Shown piece after piece: positions 8,747 to 16,944 of a stretch of DNA of 64,000 nt. Position 1 is the first letter of the stretch. Every line of letters starts with the position of its first letter. The notes below the pieces were generated by a model, which was not told where the DNA came from, made no database searches, and worked only from the letters and a program-made list of their open reading frames with translations. This DNA is from Jannaschia helgolandensis. GTDB lineage: Bacteria; Pseudomonadota; Alphaproteobacteria; Rhodobacterales; Rhodobacteraceae. The stretch covers positions 1 to 64,000 of the forward strand of contig NZ_FNZQ01000009.1 in the NCBI RefSeq assembly GCF_900109285.1, read 5' to 3'. Both the position numbers and the translations under genes were made by a program.

Positions 8747-9127
8747 TCGAATTCAGTCTCAGGCAGCCTTGGTGTCCGCTTCACGCCGCGGCCCGCAGGG
8801 CCGAAGCTCTGCCGCCCTCACCACCGGGCGACCCACCTGTCCTAGGGGTCCCGTCCACCAGCCCCGCCCGAGGGTCTGGCCGAACACGCACGTGTTCGGA
8901 CGGAAACGCGGGCGGGCGCAAACCCCACCGACAGGGCGGACAGGCAGGGTCAAGGAGGGCCAGATTTGGGTCCCCAAATCTCTGCCGCAAAAACCGGGAG
9001 GCCCTGGCCGATAGGTTTTTGTGGATGGCCCCCTTGAGGCTGACGGGCCGGTCTGTCGCGACCTGATCATTCTGGGCGGAGTGCGTCCGTTGAACGCGCA
9101 GCGACCGGCATCCCTGGAACAGGGACA
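8747..9127. repeat. Gene-free spacer with two perfect 20-bp palindromes
   Basis: No convincing gene. Two perfect inverted repeats with 9-bp arms and a 2-base centre occur: CCGAACACG-CA-CGTGTTCGG (8880-8899) and AGATTTGGG-TC-CCCAAATCT (8962-8981). They may be binding sites for plasmid regulators or parts of a transfer or resolution site. The remaining sequence is GC-rich and proline/arginine-like in all frames. Confidence 0.55.
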
Positions 9128-9158
9128 GGGCCGCCCCAAGATCGTCCCGGGGCGGCCC
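9128..9158 (-). terminator. Hairpin after the 68-residue gene
   Basis: A perfect 10-bp stem GGGCCGCCCC/GGGGCGGCCC lies 17 bases downstream of the stop of the leftward gene at 9175-9381. There is no U-run, so termination would be inefficient or factor-assisted. Confidence 0.45.
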
Positions 9159-9174
9159 ATCCTCGTCAGAGGAT

Positions 9175-9381
9175 TTAGTCCTGGGGATCTTTCGCGCTCG
9201 GTGGGAACATCACCAGCTCCGAGACCGCGACCGGGAAGTCGAGCTTGAGGCTGAAGAACTCCGAGCCGTCCCCGTTGCGGGTGTTGCGGAACATCGCACC
9301 CACGCGCTGAAAACGGGTGCGCTCCTGGCCATCGGTATCGGTGAACTTGACGGGGACGGTGGCGACGTAGTGGTTGGTCAT
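9175..9381 (-). CDS. Conserved small plasmid protein of unknown function (68 aa)
   Basis: A 68-residue acidic-aromatic protein (VPVKFTDTDGQE...VGAMFRNT...EFFSLKLDFPV) with a good ribosome site AAGGAG before ATG 9379-9381. The alternating hydrophobic pattern suggests a small beta-rich fold; no catalytic motif is seen. A decayed relative with the same VKFT, MFRNT and VFSLK blocks lies 190 bases away in inverse orientation (9569-9750), so the family was duplicated or acquired twice here. Function unknown; the setting is a plasmid backbone. Confidence 0.7.
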   Translation of the reverse strand: MTNHYVATVPVKFTDTDGQERTRFQRVGAMFRNTRNGDGSEFFSLKLDFPVAVSELVMFPPSAKDPQD

Positions 9382-9568
9382 TTGGGTTACTCCTTGTTGC
9401 GATGGGGATCACCCGGCACGGGGGCAAGAGGCCCGGTCGCAAGCGCAAATGCGGAGGGTCCGCGGCCAGCCGTGGAAGCCGTATTTGTGCTTGCCGAAGC
9501 GTGAGCTGAGGGCACGGACGGGCCGACCCCGTGCGATCCACATCTATGAGCAAAAAGGAGAGACCCGG

Positions 9569-9750
9569 ATGACCCTTGCCATCACGCCGCAGCCAGCATC
9601 CGCGTCAAGTTCACCGAGCCTGGCCGGGGTGCTGACGGAGCCCGCCCGCGTGGGTTCGATGTTCCGAAACACGCCCCAAGGGACGTGCAAGTCTTCAGCC
9701 TCAAGTGCGACGTCTCGATCCCTCGCGTCTTGCGCCGCTGACGATGTGCG
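9569..9750 (+). pseudogene. Frameshifted relative of the 68-aa gene
   Basis: After an intact ribosome site (AAAGGAG, 9554-9560) and ATG at 9569, the homologous blocks fall in different frames. IRVKFTE and VFSLKCDVSIPRVL are readable in one frame while RVGSMFRNT is in another, so at least two frame changes have occurred. The blocks match VPVKFTD, RVGAMFRNT and FFSLKLDFPV of the gene at 9175-9381. No intact protein can be made. Confidence 0.65.
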
Positions 9751-9872
9751 TGAGATGCGCACCATCCCCAACCCGTACCGATGCGGATGGGCCGCACTCT
9801 GACGGACTGGGTAGAGGGATAACGGTGCTGGACGCCGCAGACTGCCGATCACGCATGACCGATCGCACGCGC

Positions 9873-10019
9873 CATGAGACATGACGAAAGGGCCGCGCCA
9901 AGCGCGACCCCCTTCTCTTCAATCCTGCGACGCCTTCTTCGCCGGGTCTGCAACCCGCATGACCGTCAGACCTTTCGCTTCGGCCTTCTGCCCGAGGTTC
10001 AAAGCGACCCCGTTGCCGC
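9873..10019. repeat. Direct repeat copy A flanking nucleotidyltransferase gene
   Basis: Begins CATGAGACATGACG and ends CCCCGTTGCCGC. It matches 11126-11270 with small differences along its whole length. It ends two bases before the stop codon of the nucleotidyltransferase gene at 10022. Confidence 0.85.
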
Positions 10020-10020
10020 G
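9919..10020 (-). pseudogene. C-terminal remnant of a DUF2493 gene
   Basis: Within repeat copy A, the minus strand reads GNGVALNLGQKAEAKG and on to ADPAKKASQD then stop. This is nearly the same as the last ~33 residues of the intact DUF2493 protein (ending ADPAKKTAET). Only the 3' tail is present, so this is a fragment of a second, slightly diverged allele rather than a gene. Confidence 0.8.
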
Positions 10021-10021
10021 A

Positions 10022-11038
10022 TTACGCGCCCAAGCTCGCGAGGATCCTTTTTGTCTCCGGCAACCGCTTCAGCGAGTTGCCGATGCGCTCGCGCCAGCGC
10101 GGTCCAACCTCCAAAGCAGCGGCATAAGCTCGGGCCAGATCATCGGGCCGGTCCTCAGCCATTGCCTCGATCAAGAAGGCCGCCTGCTCGCGGTCCTTCG
10201 CGGATTTGAGGCTCCCCGCCCCGTCCCGCCGCCGATCAGCGATGATCAGTTTATGGATTGCATATCTCTCCGGGCGTGGCACTTGGACCAGAACGCCGGA
10301 TCGATAGATCGCCGCTGCATGGATCGGCTCGGCAATCAGGAAGTTGAGATAGTTCAACCCTTGGGCATTCACGCCCAAAGCGGGCAAATCACGGATGGTC
10401 TCATCTCCAAAGGCCGGTGTGAGAAACTCGACCAACTGGCCGCTGCCGCCTTGCGCCCATCGCCACGTCCGGCCTTGGTCAAGAGCCGGTAAGGGATCAA
10501 ATTTGAGAGCCGAGAAGGTCTCGGCCAGACCCGGGTCAACCTGATCCTGCAGCGCCACGCTGAGCTTTTCGAACTGGGCGATGTCGATATCGCCAGTGTT
10601 GGCCATACCGCCAATAGGCAGGCGGATACCAAGCTCGCCTTCATAGAGGCGAAATGCATTGGTTCCGACGATGGTGCCACCCAAACGGAAAGTTCCGGCA
10701 GCGGCCATCGCCGACAGGATGGACCCCGTTGCCCGATCGGTGGGCGTCATGCCTTCCGCGCGCAAGAGCCGAACAAGCCGCGACCGTTCCGCCTGCCGAT
10801 CCTTGGCAGTCGCGCGCAGCTCTTCGATCCGGTCGATACGTGCACGCGTCTCGTCACTGTCCTCGCCGATATAGATGAACCGCATCTCCGTTCCGACGCG
10901 TCGCGCGGCGTACCAATAAGCCTTGTCGCCGCGCTCTTTGAGCGTCGGCTTTCCTTCAACACCGGACAAGGCGTCGTCCTTCAGGAGCCGCACCAGATCG
11001 GTATAGGCGCTCATTGCGATGCTGCTGAGAGGGGTCAT
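10022..11038 (-). CDS. GSU2403-family nucleotidyltransferase-fold protein (NTP_transf_8-like)
   Basis: A 338-residue protein with the core FRLGGTIVGTNAFRLY...TGDIDIAQ, i.e. a G-[GT]-x-A-like nucleotide-binding turn followed by the D-x-D pair (TGDIDIAQ), as in the GSU2403/COG5397 nucleotidyltransferases. Start MTPLSS at 11036-11038 fits the family; upstream in-frame starts (to 11128) would run into the repeat and lack good ribosome sites, so the start is uncertain. Members are often seen with toxin-antitoxin-like or defence loci, but the substrate is unknown. The gene is bracketed by direct repeats derived from the DUF2493 3' end, showing it was inserted as cargo immediately downstream of DUF2493. 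Confidence 0.8.
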   Translation of the reverse strand: MTPLSSIAMSAYTDLVRLLKDDALSGVEGKPTLKERGDKAYWYAARRVGTEMRFIYIGEDSDETRARIDRIEELRATAKDRQAERSRLVRLLRAEGMTPTDRATGSILSAMAAAGTFRLGGTIVGTNAFRLYEGELGIRLPIGGMANTGDIDIAQFEKLSVALQDQVDPGLAETFSALKFDPLPALDQGRTWRWAQGGSGQLVEFLTPAFGDETIRDLPALGVNAQGLNYLNFLIAEPIHAAAIYRSGVLVQVPRPERYAIHKLIIADRRRDGAGSLKSAKDREQAAFLIEAMAEDRPDDLARAYAAALEVGPRWRERIGNSLKRLPETKRILASLGA

Positions 11039-11125
11039 GCCAATCATTTCCAAGTTTTGCTTGGCACGCATATACCTATCAAAACATAAAATTGCTAGGC
11101 ATAACTCTCTGGGTACTGTCACGCC

Positions 11126-11270
11126 CATGAGACATGACGCAAGGGCCGCCCGAAGGCGACCCTCTCAATTCACGTCTCCGCGGTCTTCTTCGCCGGGTCC
11201 GCAACCCGCATGACCGTCAGGCCTTTCGCTTCTGCCTTCTGCCCGAGGTTCAGCGCGACCCCGTTGCCGC
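11126..11270. repeat. Direct repeat copy B (3' end of intact DUF2493 gene)
   Basis: Homologous to 9873-10019. It includes the last ~33 codons of the intact DUF2493 gene and 44 bases downstream of it. Confidence 0.85.
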
Positions 11271-12099
11271 CGAAGAGAACAACCCCCGTCGCCGCGAACT
11301 TGTCGTCCAGCATTTCGTCGTTGCACTTGAACGGTGCCGCCCGGCCATGCGCGGACCAGCGCGGATCGAAGCGCGCCTGCGCGACCCCGCGTGCCCGGGC
11401 CCACCGAGCCGCAATCATCTCCGCCCCGTGCTTGCCACCCTTGTGGCAGAGGAAAATCTCCTGGTTGCGGTTCTGCTTGATCCGCTCGCGAACCTTGTCG
11501 AGCGTGTTGAAGATCACATCGACATCGGTCCAGTCGGTGGCGCCTGAGACGATCAGGGGAACCCCCTCGACTTTCGATTTCTCGGCGGTCTCGCGGTCGT
11601 GCTGCTCCAGGAGCTGCCGCGCCTCGAAGACCGCCCCGGTCTCTTGCGCCCGGACGCTTGCGCGCGAACCGGCTGCCGGGATGAAGGCGTGGCCCGTCTC
11701 GATTTCGTAGCATTCCGCCGCTGCCTCGCTCATCACCTCGATGGCGCTGACAATCTCGCGCAGCTGCAGAAAGCGCGCCTGCGCCTCTTCGAGCGCGGTC
11801 TCGGCGATTTCCGATCCGTCGTGGGATTTTGCCAGCGCGCCGATCTTGTCGGCGGTGCGGTCGACCTCCTTGCCAAGCGCCACCTTGCGGCGCTGCAGGA
11901 TCGTCGCGAGCCCATGGGCCAGCGGTTCGATTTCCGCTTCAAGCCCGGTCCCGCGCAGCTGCCCGAGCAAAGCCTCGAAGCTCTCGCGGATGATGTGGTC
12001 GGTCAGGACGTGATCCTCGGGGATCGGGAGCTGTGCGTCCTTCTCGGTCAGCCCGAAAAGTTCGATCGTCTCGTAGGTGTTTGCGGTGTCGTAAGCCAT
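11170..12099 (-). CDS. DUF2493 (SLOG/YspA-like) protein
   Basis: A 309-residue protein. The C-terminal half has the SLOG/Rossmann pattern of DUF2493: VSGATDWTDVDVIFNTLD, a central GAEMIAARWARARG, and a terminal VVLFGGNGVALNLGQKA. SLOG domains bind nucleotides or nucleotide-derived ligands. The N-terminal half (EDHVLTDHIIRESF...) is helical. Start MAYDTANTYE (12097-12099) is preferred, with GGAG 11 bases upstream. This long version with a helical N-terminus is common on alphaproteobacterial plasmids; its role there is unknown. The 3' end is partly duplicated downstream (9873-10019). Confidence 0.85.
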   Translation of the reverse strand: MAYDTANTYETIELFGLTEKDAQLPIPEDHVLTDHIIRESFEALLGQLRGTGLEAEIEPLAHGLATILQRRKVALGKEVDRTADKIGALAKSHDGSEIAETALEEAQARFLQLREIVSAIEVMSEAAAECYEIETGHAFIPAAGSRASVRAQETGAVFEARQLLEQHDRETAEKSKVEGVPLIVSGATDWTDVDVIFNTLDKVRERIKQNRNQEIFLCHKGGKHGAEMIAARWARARGVAQARFDPRWSAHGRAAPFKCNDEMLDDKFAATGVVLFGGNGVALNLGQKAEAKGLTVMRVADPAKKTAET

Positions 12100-13318
12100 G
12101 TCTGGTCTCCAGTGTTCGGTTCCTAGGCCACCACGTGAGTGTGGGGGCATGGCCGAATGCCTGGTTTCCGAATCTGCCCGGGTCAGGGACGGCGCAGCCG
12201 CCGGCTTGCCGGGCGCAAAAGTTTTCTGCGCGCAGCACCTGACACATGCGCGCCCTCACGCACGGGACCATCCCGCGCCACATGCCCCGCCCTCGCCGAA
12301 AAGTTTTGCGATCCTTGACGCGGGCTGATTTGGGGGCCATCCGGAGGATATGCTTCCGCGCTCATGTGTGTGTGTTTTGACGGTAGGTTTGCCCGACCCG
12401 AGCAGGCAAACGGCCCGACCGGACGCGGGAGACGGATGAAGCGGCAGGATCGTTTTGGCCTCGGGCCAAAACAGACCACAGCGCAATCCGGCGGAGCGGC
12501 CGGGGAGGTACGTGCTCGCGAGGCGGGCAAACCGGGACGCCAAGCGCAACGCCGCGGTGAGGCCGCATGGCCGAATGCGCGACGGACCGAAGGGCCGTTC
12601 TCCCCTGCGAAACGCGAAGCCGAGCTGGGGAGGCCGACAGGCTTAGCCCAAGGTTGATGTGCTGGCGACGCCGCTGCCGACTATAAGGATTACTTTTCGC
12701 AGCATTCGAAGTGATGGCGGAAAACACCAGTTTTCTGCATCCCACAAGAACTGTAGCAATGCGCGCCTACGAACGTGATGGTCCTCACCCGCTTGCGGCA
12801 TGCAAAATGCTATATTCGGCCGCATTCCCGCTATATCTCGGCTTATAGCTGAAGACCCTTTTTTCACGCTATAGGATCAGCCCAAATTGACTATCCAGGT
12901 TTCAACCACCGTGAAAAAGGTCCTTGAGCGTTGCACGCCCCTGCTGACCAGCTGGAACGGTTACCCGGTCGCTGCGTGCGATAACCCTGTTCCGCAGTCC
13001 CGATATCGGATCATACCGAATTTGCGTCGTTTCGGAGATGACGGCCCGAACAATGCCCGGTGACACGTACCTCTTCTATCCAGTCTTTTCAAATGTGATG
13101 CCCTTCTCGGACCGAATGCAAAGATTATGACCCGCACTTGCATCATGCGGCGATGCGCCGTGACTGAACCTACCCGACAAGAAAAATATACGGGTGAATC
13201 CACCCGCAATATCTGGACATTTAACCGCATAGCCGAGTTCAATTTATATTCGACGCCCGTTATGGATGGTCAGATAGAGCGTTAAACAGGCGCACTGAAC
13301 AAGAAAGTAGTTAACCCG
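12100..13318. other. 1.2-kb region without a supported gene
   Basis: 12.1-12.65 kb is very GC-rich with inverted GTTTGCC/GGCAAAC (near 12386-12411) but no coding signal. 12.65-13.32 kb drops noticeably in GC and holds only short frames without ribosome sites. It marks the junction into the four-gene operon and should hold that operon's promoter. An A/T-rich TTTATATTCG near 13228-13237 is a possible -10 region, but no convincing -35 and no sigma54 -24/-12 site was found. Confidence 0.6.
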
Positions 13319-15850
13319 ATGGCATTTCTCAACTTCGCGGCGATCGAGCCGCATCGAGCCGACATATTGATGAAGAACGCGTTTTTCGGGCTCAAGGCTC
13401 CCTATGAATTCCTGTCTGGCGCGAAGAAGCGGTTGGAGGATCCCGACAATCTTCCGAACGTCGCATGGACCGCCGAAGAAGCCCCCTATGAAAAAAACCC
13501 GCAGCACTCCAATGGTCGCAAAGGAAAGAGGCCGGGGAAAAAGAGCGACGGTTTCTGGGTGCGCCTGCACAAGAGTGGCGGCGATGAATTGTCCGAGGCC
13601 GAACTGCGGCTCTTTACCGACCCGGAGGTCGAGAGGGTTGCCTGGATCGAGAAGCAGCAAACCAGAAACGGTAGCGAGAGACCGACCTTTCGTGAAATCG
13701 ACGTACTCGAGCATGACCCCGATGCTGGACGCCTGCGTCTTGCCGCCCTGCCGCCAGAAGGTGAGCCGCTGACCCTGCGCCCGAACAGCTATCAACTGCG
13801 CAAGCAGCGCGACGCGATCTCGGCGCTTCAGAACCAGCCGCATCCTGCCCATCGCCCGCTGCTGCGGCTGCTTCAGCCGCAGTCACTTGCCAACTGGCCA
13901 CGCCCCGTGCCAGTGCCGGAGCCCGAGTGGTTGGTCTTGACTGATCCCCACCGCCCCGGCGCGTCCGAGCAGCGCGACTTCGTGCGCTACACCCTCTCCA
14001 CCCCCGATTTCGCCTTGATGGAAGGCCCGCCCGGATCAGGCAAAACCACGGTGATCTGCGAGCTGATCTTGCAAATGGCGCGTATGGGCAAGCGGGTGCT
14101 CCTTTGCGCGTCGACCCATGTCGCAGTGGACAACGTGTTGGAAAGGTTGATGGCGGAAGGCAGTGCGCATCGCGACCTTGTCATTCCAGTGCGGATCGGC
14201 CGCGATGCAAGCCTTTCCGATGAAGCAAAGAAATGGACCCTAGAACGACTGACGAAGCAGGAACGGCAGCGCCTTCTGGCCTATCTCGGAGGGATTGGGA
14301 CGCCCGATGCCGCCCAGCAGAAATTGCTGGACGAACTGCGGGCGGCCCATGGGGATCACATTGTTGAACGTTTGTTGCTCGACGGGGCCAATCTTGTCTG
14401 CGGTTCGACGATCGGCATCCTGCAACATCCCGATATCAAGAAGGGCGGCCAAGCCACACCAGTCTTCGACATGCTGATCGTGGACGAGGCTTCCAAAACA
14501 ACTTTTCAGGAATTCCTCGTGCCCGCACTTCTTGCGAAGCGTTGGGTGCTGGTCGGTGATCCGAAGCAGTTGTCGCCCTATGTCGATGATGACGGCGTTG
14601 CCGCCGCGCTCGACGATTGCCTGCCCGATGAAGACCGCCGCAATGCCTGTGTCGACAGCTTTCTCGCCATGACGGGCAAGCGCGGCGCAGCAGCGGTCGT
14701 CGCGACCAAGCAACAAGACGCGATCTGGCGCGAGGAATCCGAGGCGCGGGGCGTCGCGATCCGGGCACCCAATGACACGGATGCAGCGCTGGCCGATATC
14801 GTTATCGGCACCGAAGTCGCACTCGAGGCCCTGCCACAAGCCTTGCGTGTTGATCTGGAAACCATCCGCGCGCCCGAAGACGCACTGCCCACCCTGCGTC
14901 GCCGTCACGCGGCCAATGGCGCCGGGACGCCGCCTAGTTGGGCGCATGAGCTGGCATGGCGTCAGGTGACGCTTCACAGCCTGCGCGACGAGACAGGCGG
15001 CAAGGCGAAGTCCCTTCTACAAGAGTCTGAAGAGCTGTTGCCTGCTATGGCAAATGACAAGTTGAAGGACGCGATCGCGCTGACCCGTCGTATCGCGCTG
15101 CCTTCGGTGCTCGAAACTTTGCGCCAAGGGTTTGAACGCAGCGGGGATCGCGATCGCGGCAATGCGCTGACAGACGGGCTGCCGGAAGAAGTTTTGAAAA
15201 ATCGCCATGTGCTGTTGTCTTGGCAACATCGGATGCACCCCGAAATCGCCGACTTTCCTAGCAAGGCATTCTATGGCGGCCAGGCGTTGCATACCGCCGA
15301 CACCATGTCCGACCGCCCCTGGGGCTGGCGGGAGAACGAGCCGCGCATGACTTGGCGCGATGTTCGCGGGCGCTTCAACGCACGAGAGGGCGGCAATCGT
15401 GATGAGGTCGACGAGATGCTGCGCGAGTTGCGCGCCTTCGTCGACTGGACGAAGACCAATCCACCTCCGGGCGGTGGGGTATGGGAGGTCGCGCTCCTGT
15501 CGCCCTACCGGGTACAGGAACGGGCGCTTCGCCGCGCGGTACAGAACTTGGCGGGCGGAGCCGCGCGCTCGCGCCGCATCGAGTTCGGGCCGTATTGCGT
15601 CGCCGATATCTGCACCGTGGACCGCTTTCAGGGCCAAGAGGCCGATATGGTTCTGCTGAGCTTTGGCAATACTCACGGCACGCATTTTCTGCGCGCGCCC
15701 AACCGGCTGAATGTTGCCCTGACCCGGGCGCGCCATCGGCTGGTGATCTTCGGCGATCGTGCTGGCCTCAAGAGGGCAGGCGGCGCGCTCGGATCTCTGG
15801 CCGAAGCCGCACCTTGGGGCCGCAGCATAGCAAAAGGAGAGAAAGAATGA
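13319..15850 (+). CDS. UPF1-like superfamily 1 helicase (COG1112), first gene of four-gene operon
   Basis: An 843-residue SF1 helicase. Walker A GPPGSGKTT (236-244), motif Ia-like CASTHVAVDNV (263-273), Walker B IVDEAS (387-392), motif III GDPKQLSP (413-420), and C-terminal VDRFQGQEAD and NVALTRARH are all present, as in AAA_11/AAA_12 RNA or DNA helicases. About 230 N-terminal residues precede the motor and have no recognised domain. A ~200-residue insert sits between motif III and the C-terminal RecA domain. The stop overlaps the next gene by four bases (ATGA). With the downstream PLD gene it recalls Mokosh defence (COG1112 helicase plus PLD), but no kinase domain is seen and two further genes are added. 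Confidence 0.9.
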   Translation: MAFLNFAAIEPHRADILMKNAFFGLKAPYEFLSGAKKRLEDPDNLPNVAWTAEEAPYEKNPQHSNGRKGKRPGKKSDGFWVRLHKSGGDELSEAELRLFTDPEVERVAWIEKQQTRNGSERPTFREIDVLEHDPDAGRLRLAALPPEGEPLTLRPNSYQLRKQRDAISALQNQPHPAHRPLLRLLQPQSLANWPRPVPVPEPEWLVLTDPHRPGASEQRDFVRYTLSTPDFALMEGPPGSGKTTVICELILQMARMGKRVLLCASTHVAVDNVLERLMAEGSAHRDLVIPVRIGRDASLSDEAKKWTLERLTKQERQRLLAYLGGIGTPDAAQQKLLDELRAAHGDHIVERLLLDGANLVCGSTIGILQHPDIKKGGQATPVFDMLIVDEASKTTFQEFLVPALLAKRWVLVGDPKQLSPYVDDDGVAAALDDCLPDEDRRNACVDSFLAMTGKRGAAAVVATKQQDAIWREESEARGVAIRAPNDTDAALADIVIGTEVALEALPQALRVDLETIRAPEDALPTLRRRHAANGAGTPPSWAHELAWRQVTLHSLRDETGGKAKSLLQESEELLPAMANDKLKDAIALTRRIALPSVLETLRQGFERSGDRDRGNALTDGLPEEVLKNRHVLLSWQHRMHPEIADFPSKAFYGGQALHTADTMSDRPWGWRENEPRMTWRDVRGRFNAREGGNRDEVDEMLRELRAFVDWTKTNPPPGGGVWEVALLSPYRVQERALRRAVQNLAGGAARSRRIEFGPYCVADICTVDRFQGQEADMVLLSFGNTHGTHFLRAPNRLNVALTRARHRLVIFGDRAGLKRAGGALGSLAEAAPWGRSIAKGEKE

Positions 15851-16944
15851 TCCCCGCCTTTACCCTTACACGGTCCATCAAGATCCATGTCACCCGTTTC
15901 GCCGGCGAGGTCGCCAAGGAGGAAAAGCGGCCCGAATTGATGCCATTCTTGCTGATGGCGCGCGATACTGACGGGATTACTGCGGCTTCAGCAGCAGGCC
16001 ACCTGCTCGGCGCACACGAGGGGCGCAGGCAGATCGCCCAACGGCTTCTGGAACAACTCAAGCGGTCCGGCGCGTTGGAGGCGCAGGGAAATGAGGGCTT
16101 CAAACTCACCGAGGCGGGCCACGAGGCCCTGGAGAAGGAAGCTGTGTTCATCGCAGAACGAGGTAGCTGGGAGGTCTGGCATACCAGTGACCCGCTGCTG
16201 CCACATGGTTTGATCCAGTTGACTGGTTACACGGAACCGAAAGCGTACGACGAGGTCAAGCATGACGCACCGAAGCGCGATGCGAAACGGCCGCCGCCTA
16301 CGCTCGACGCGCTTAAGGGTTTGCCCCTCGCGCCGATCATGGGCGGCGAGAGGCGGCGCATCGACGATTTACCGAACAAAGTGGAACTTCTCGAGTCAAA
16401 GACCGGGACGCTCACATGGGAAGTCGCAAGAAAGCGCCTCAGCCTGACAGTCGACGAGCAGACCGTCGATCGGCCTGCTCCGGAGCTTGCCCATAAAGCG
16501 ACCTTCGAGGCGCTTCTGGAAACAGCAGGATTGACCTTCGACTGGGATGCGGAGACGGAGATTTTGCGCCGCAGTTTCGCCGACCTGTCTGACGCGTTCC
16601 GACGCAATATGAGGGAGGATGTCACTTTCCCGAGCCCTGTTCGGTTGCATCAATATGGGAACTTCGAACAGACGACGGTGCACGGGATCGACATTAACGC
16701 CCGCACCCTACACGACGCCGAGGCATGGGCTGACTGGCGCCTCGAAGACAGTATCAACGAGATTGCCTGCTCTCGGCGCTTCGACAAGTGGTGCTCAGAG
16801 GCAGTCGCGCCCTTCGTGGGCTTCACGCCACTTGACCTACCCTCCCGGCAAGACCTTGCCGCCCGCGCTCGCCCCGCCGAGGCAGGCGCTCCGCTGAGCG
16901 CTGTCGCCTGGAACCTGACCGCCGCCGAAGATTGGAACCTGTGA
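15847..16944 (+). CDS. Unknown protein with N-terminal winged-helix-like domain, second gene of operon
   Basis: A 365-residue protein I do not recognise. The first ~95 residues (AASAAGHLLG...RRQIAQRLLEQLKRSGALEAQGN, then GFKLTEAGHEALE) look like a winged helix. The middle holds WEVWHTSDPLLPHGLIQL, and the C-terminal part has a conserved-looking HGIDINARTLHDAEAWADWRL segment. No nuclease or ATPase motif is evident. It starts inside the helicase stop (ATGA) and ends in TGATG with the PLD gene, so all products are made from one transcript in fixed proportion. A DNA- or nucleic-acid-recognition adaptor for the helicase is a guess. Confidence 0.85.
   Translation: MIPAFTLTRSIKIHVTRFAGEVAKEEKRPELMPFLLMARDTDGITAASAAGHLLGAHEGRRQIAQRLLEQLKRSGALEAQGNEGFKLTEAGHEALEKEAVFIAERGSWEVWHTSDPLLPHGLIQLTGYTEPKAYDEVKHDAPKRDAKRPPPTLDALKGLPLAPIMGGERRRIDDLPNKVELLESKTGTLTWEVARKRLSLTVDEQTVDRPAPELAHKATFEALLETAGLTFDWDAETEILRRSFADLSDAFRRNMREDVTFPSPVRLHQYGNFEQTTVHGIDINARTLHDAEAWADWRLEDSINEIACSRRFDKWCSEAVAPFVGFTPLDLPSRQDLAARARPAEAGAPLSAVAWNLTAAEDWNL

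Noticed and set aside
8880-8981. CRISPR-like repeat array in the palindromic spacer
   Set aside because: The two palindromes differ in sequence and occur once each; no repeat-spacer periodicity is present anywhere in the window.
12643-13242. Minus-strand frames of 74 and 93 codons in the A/T-richer gap
   Set aside because: No ribosome sites, no recognisable domain; one needs a TTG start. Treated as non-coding.
13244-13852. 202-codon minus-strand frame opposite the helicase start
   Set aside because: Overlaps the conserved N-terminal part of the helicase gene; composition typical of an antisense shadow.
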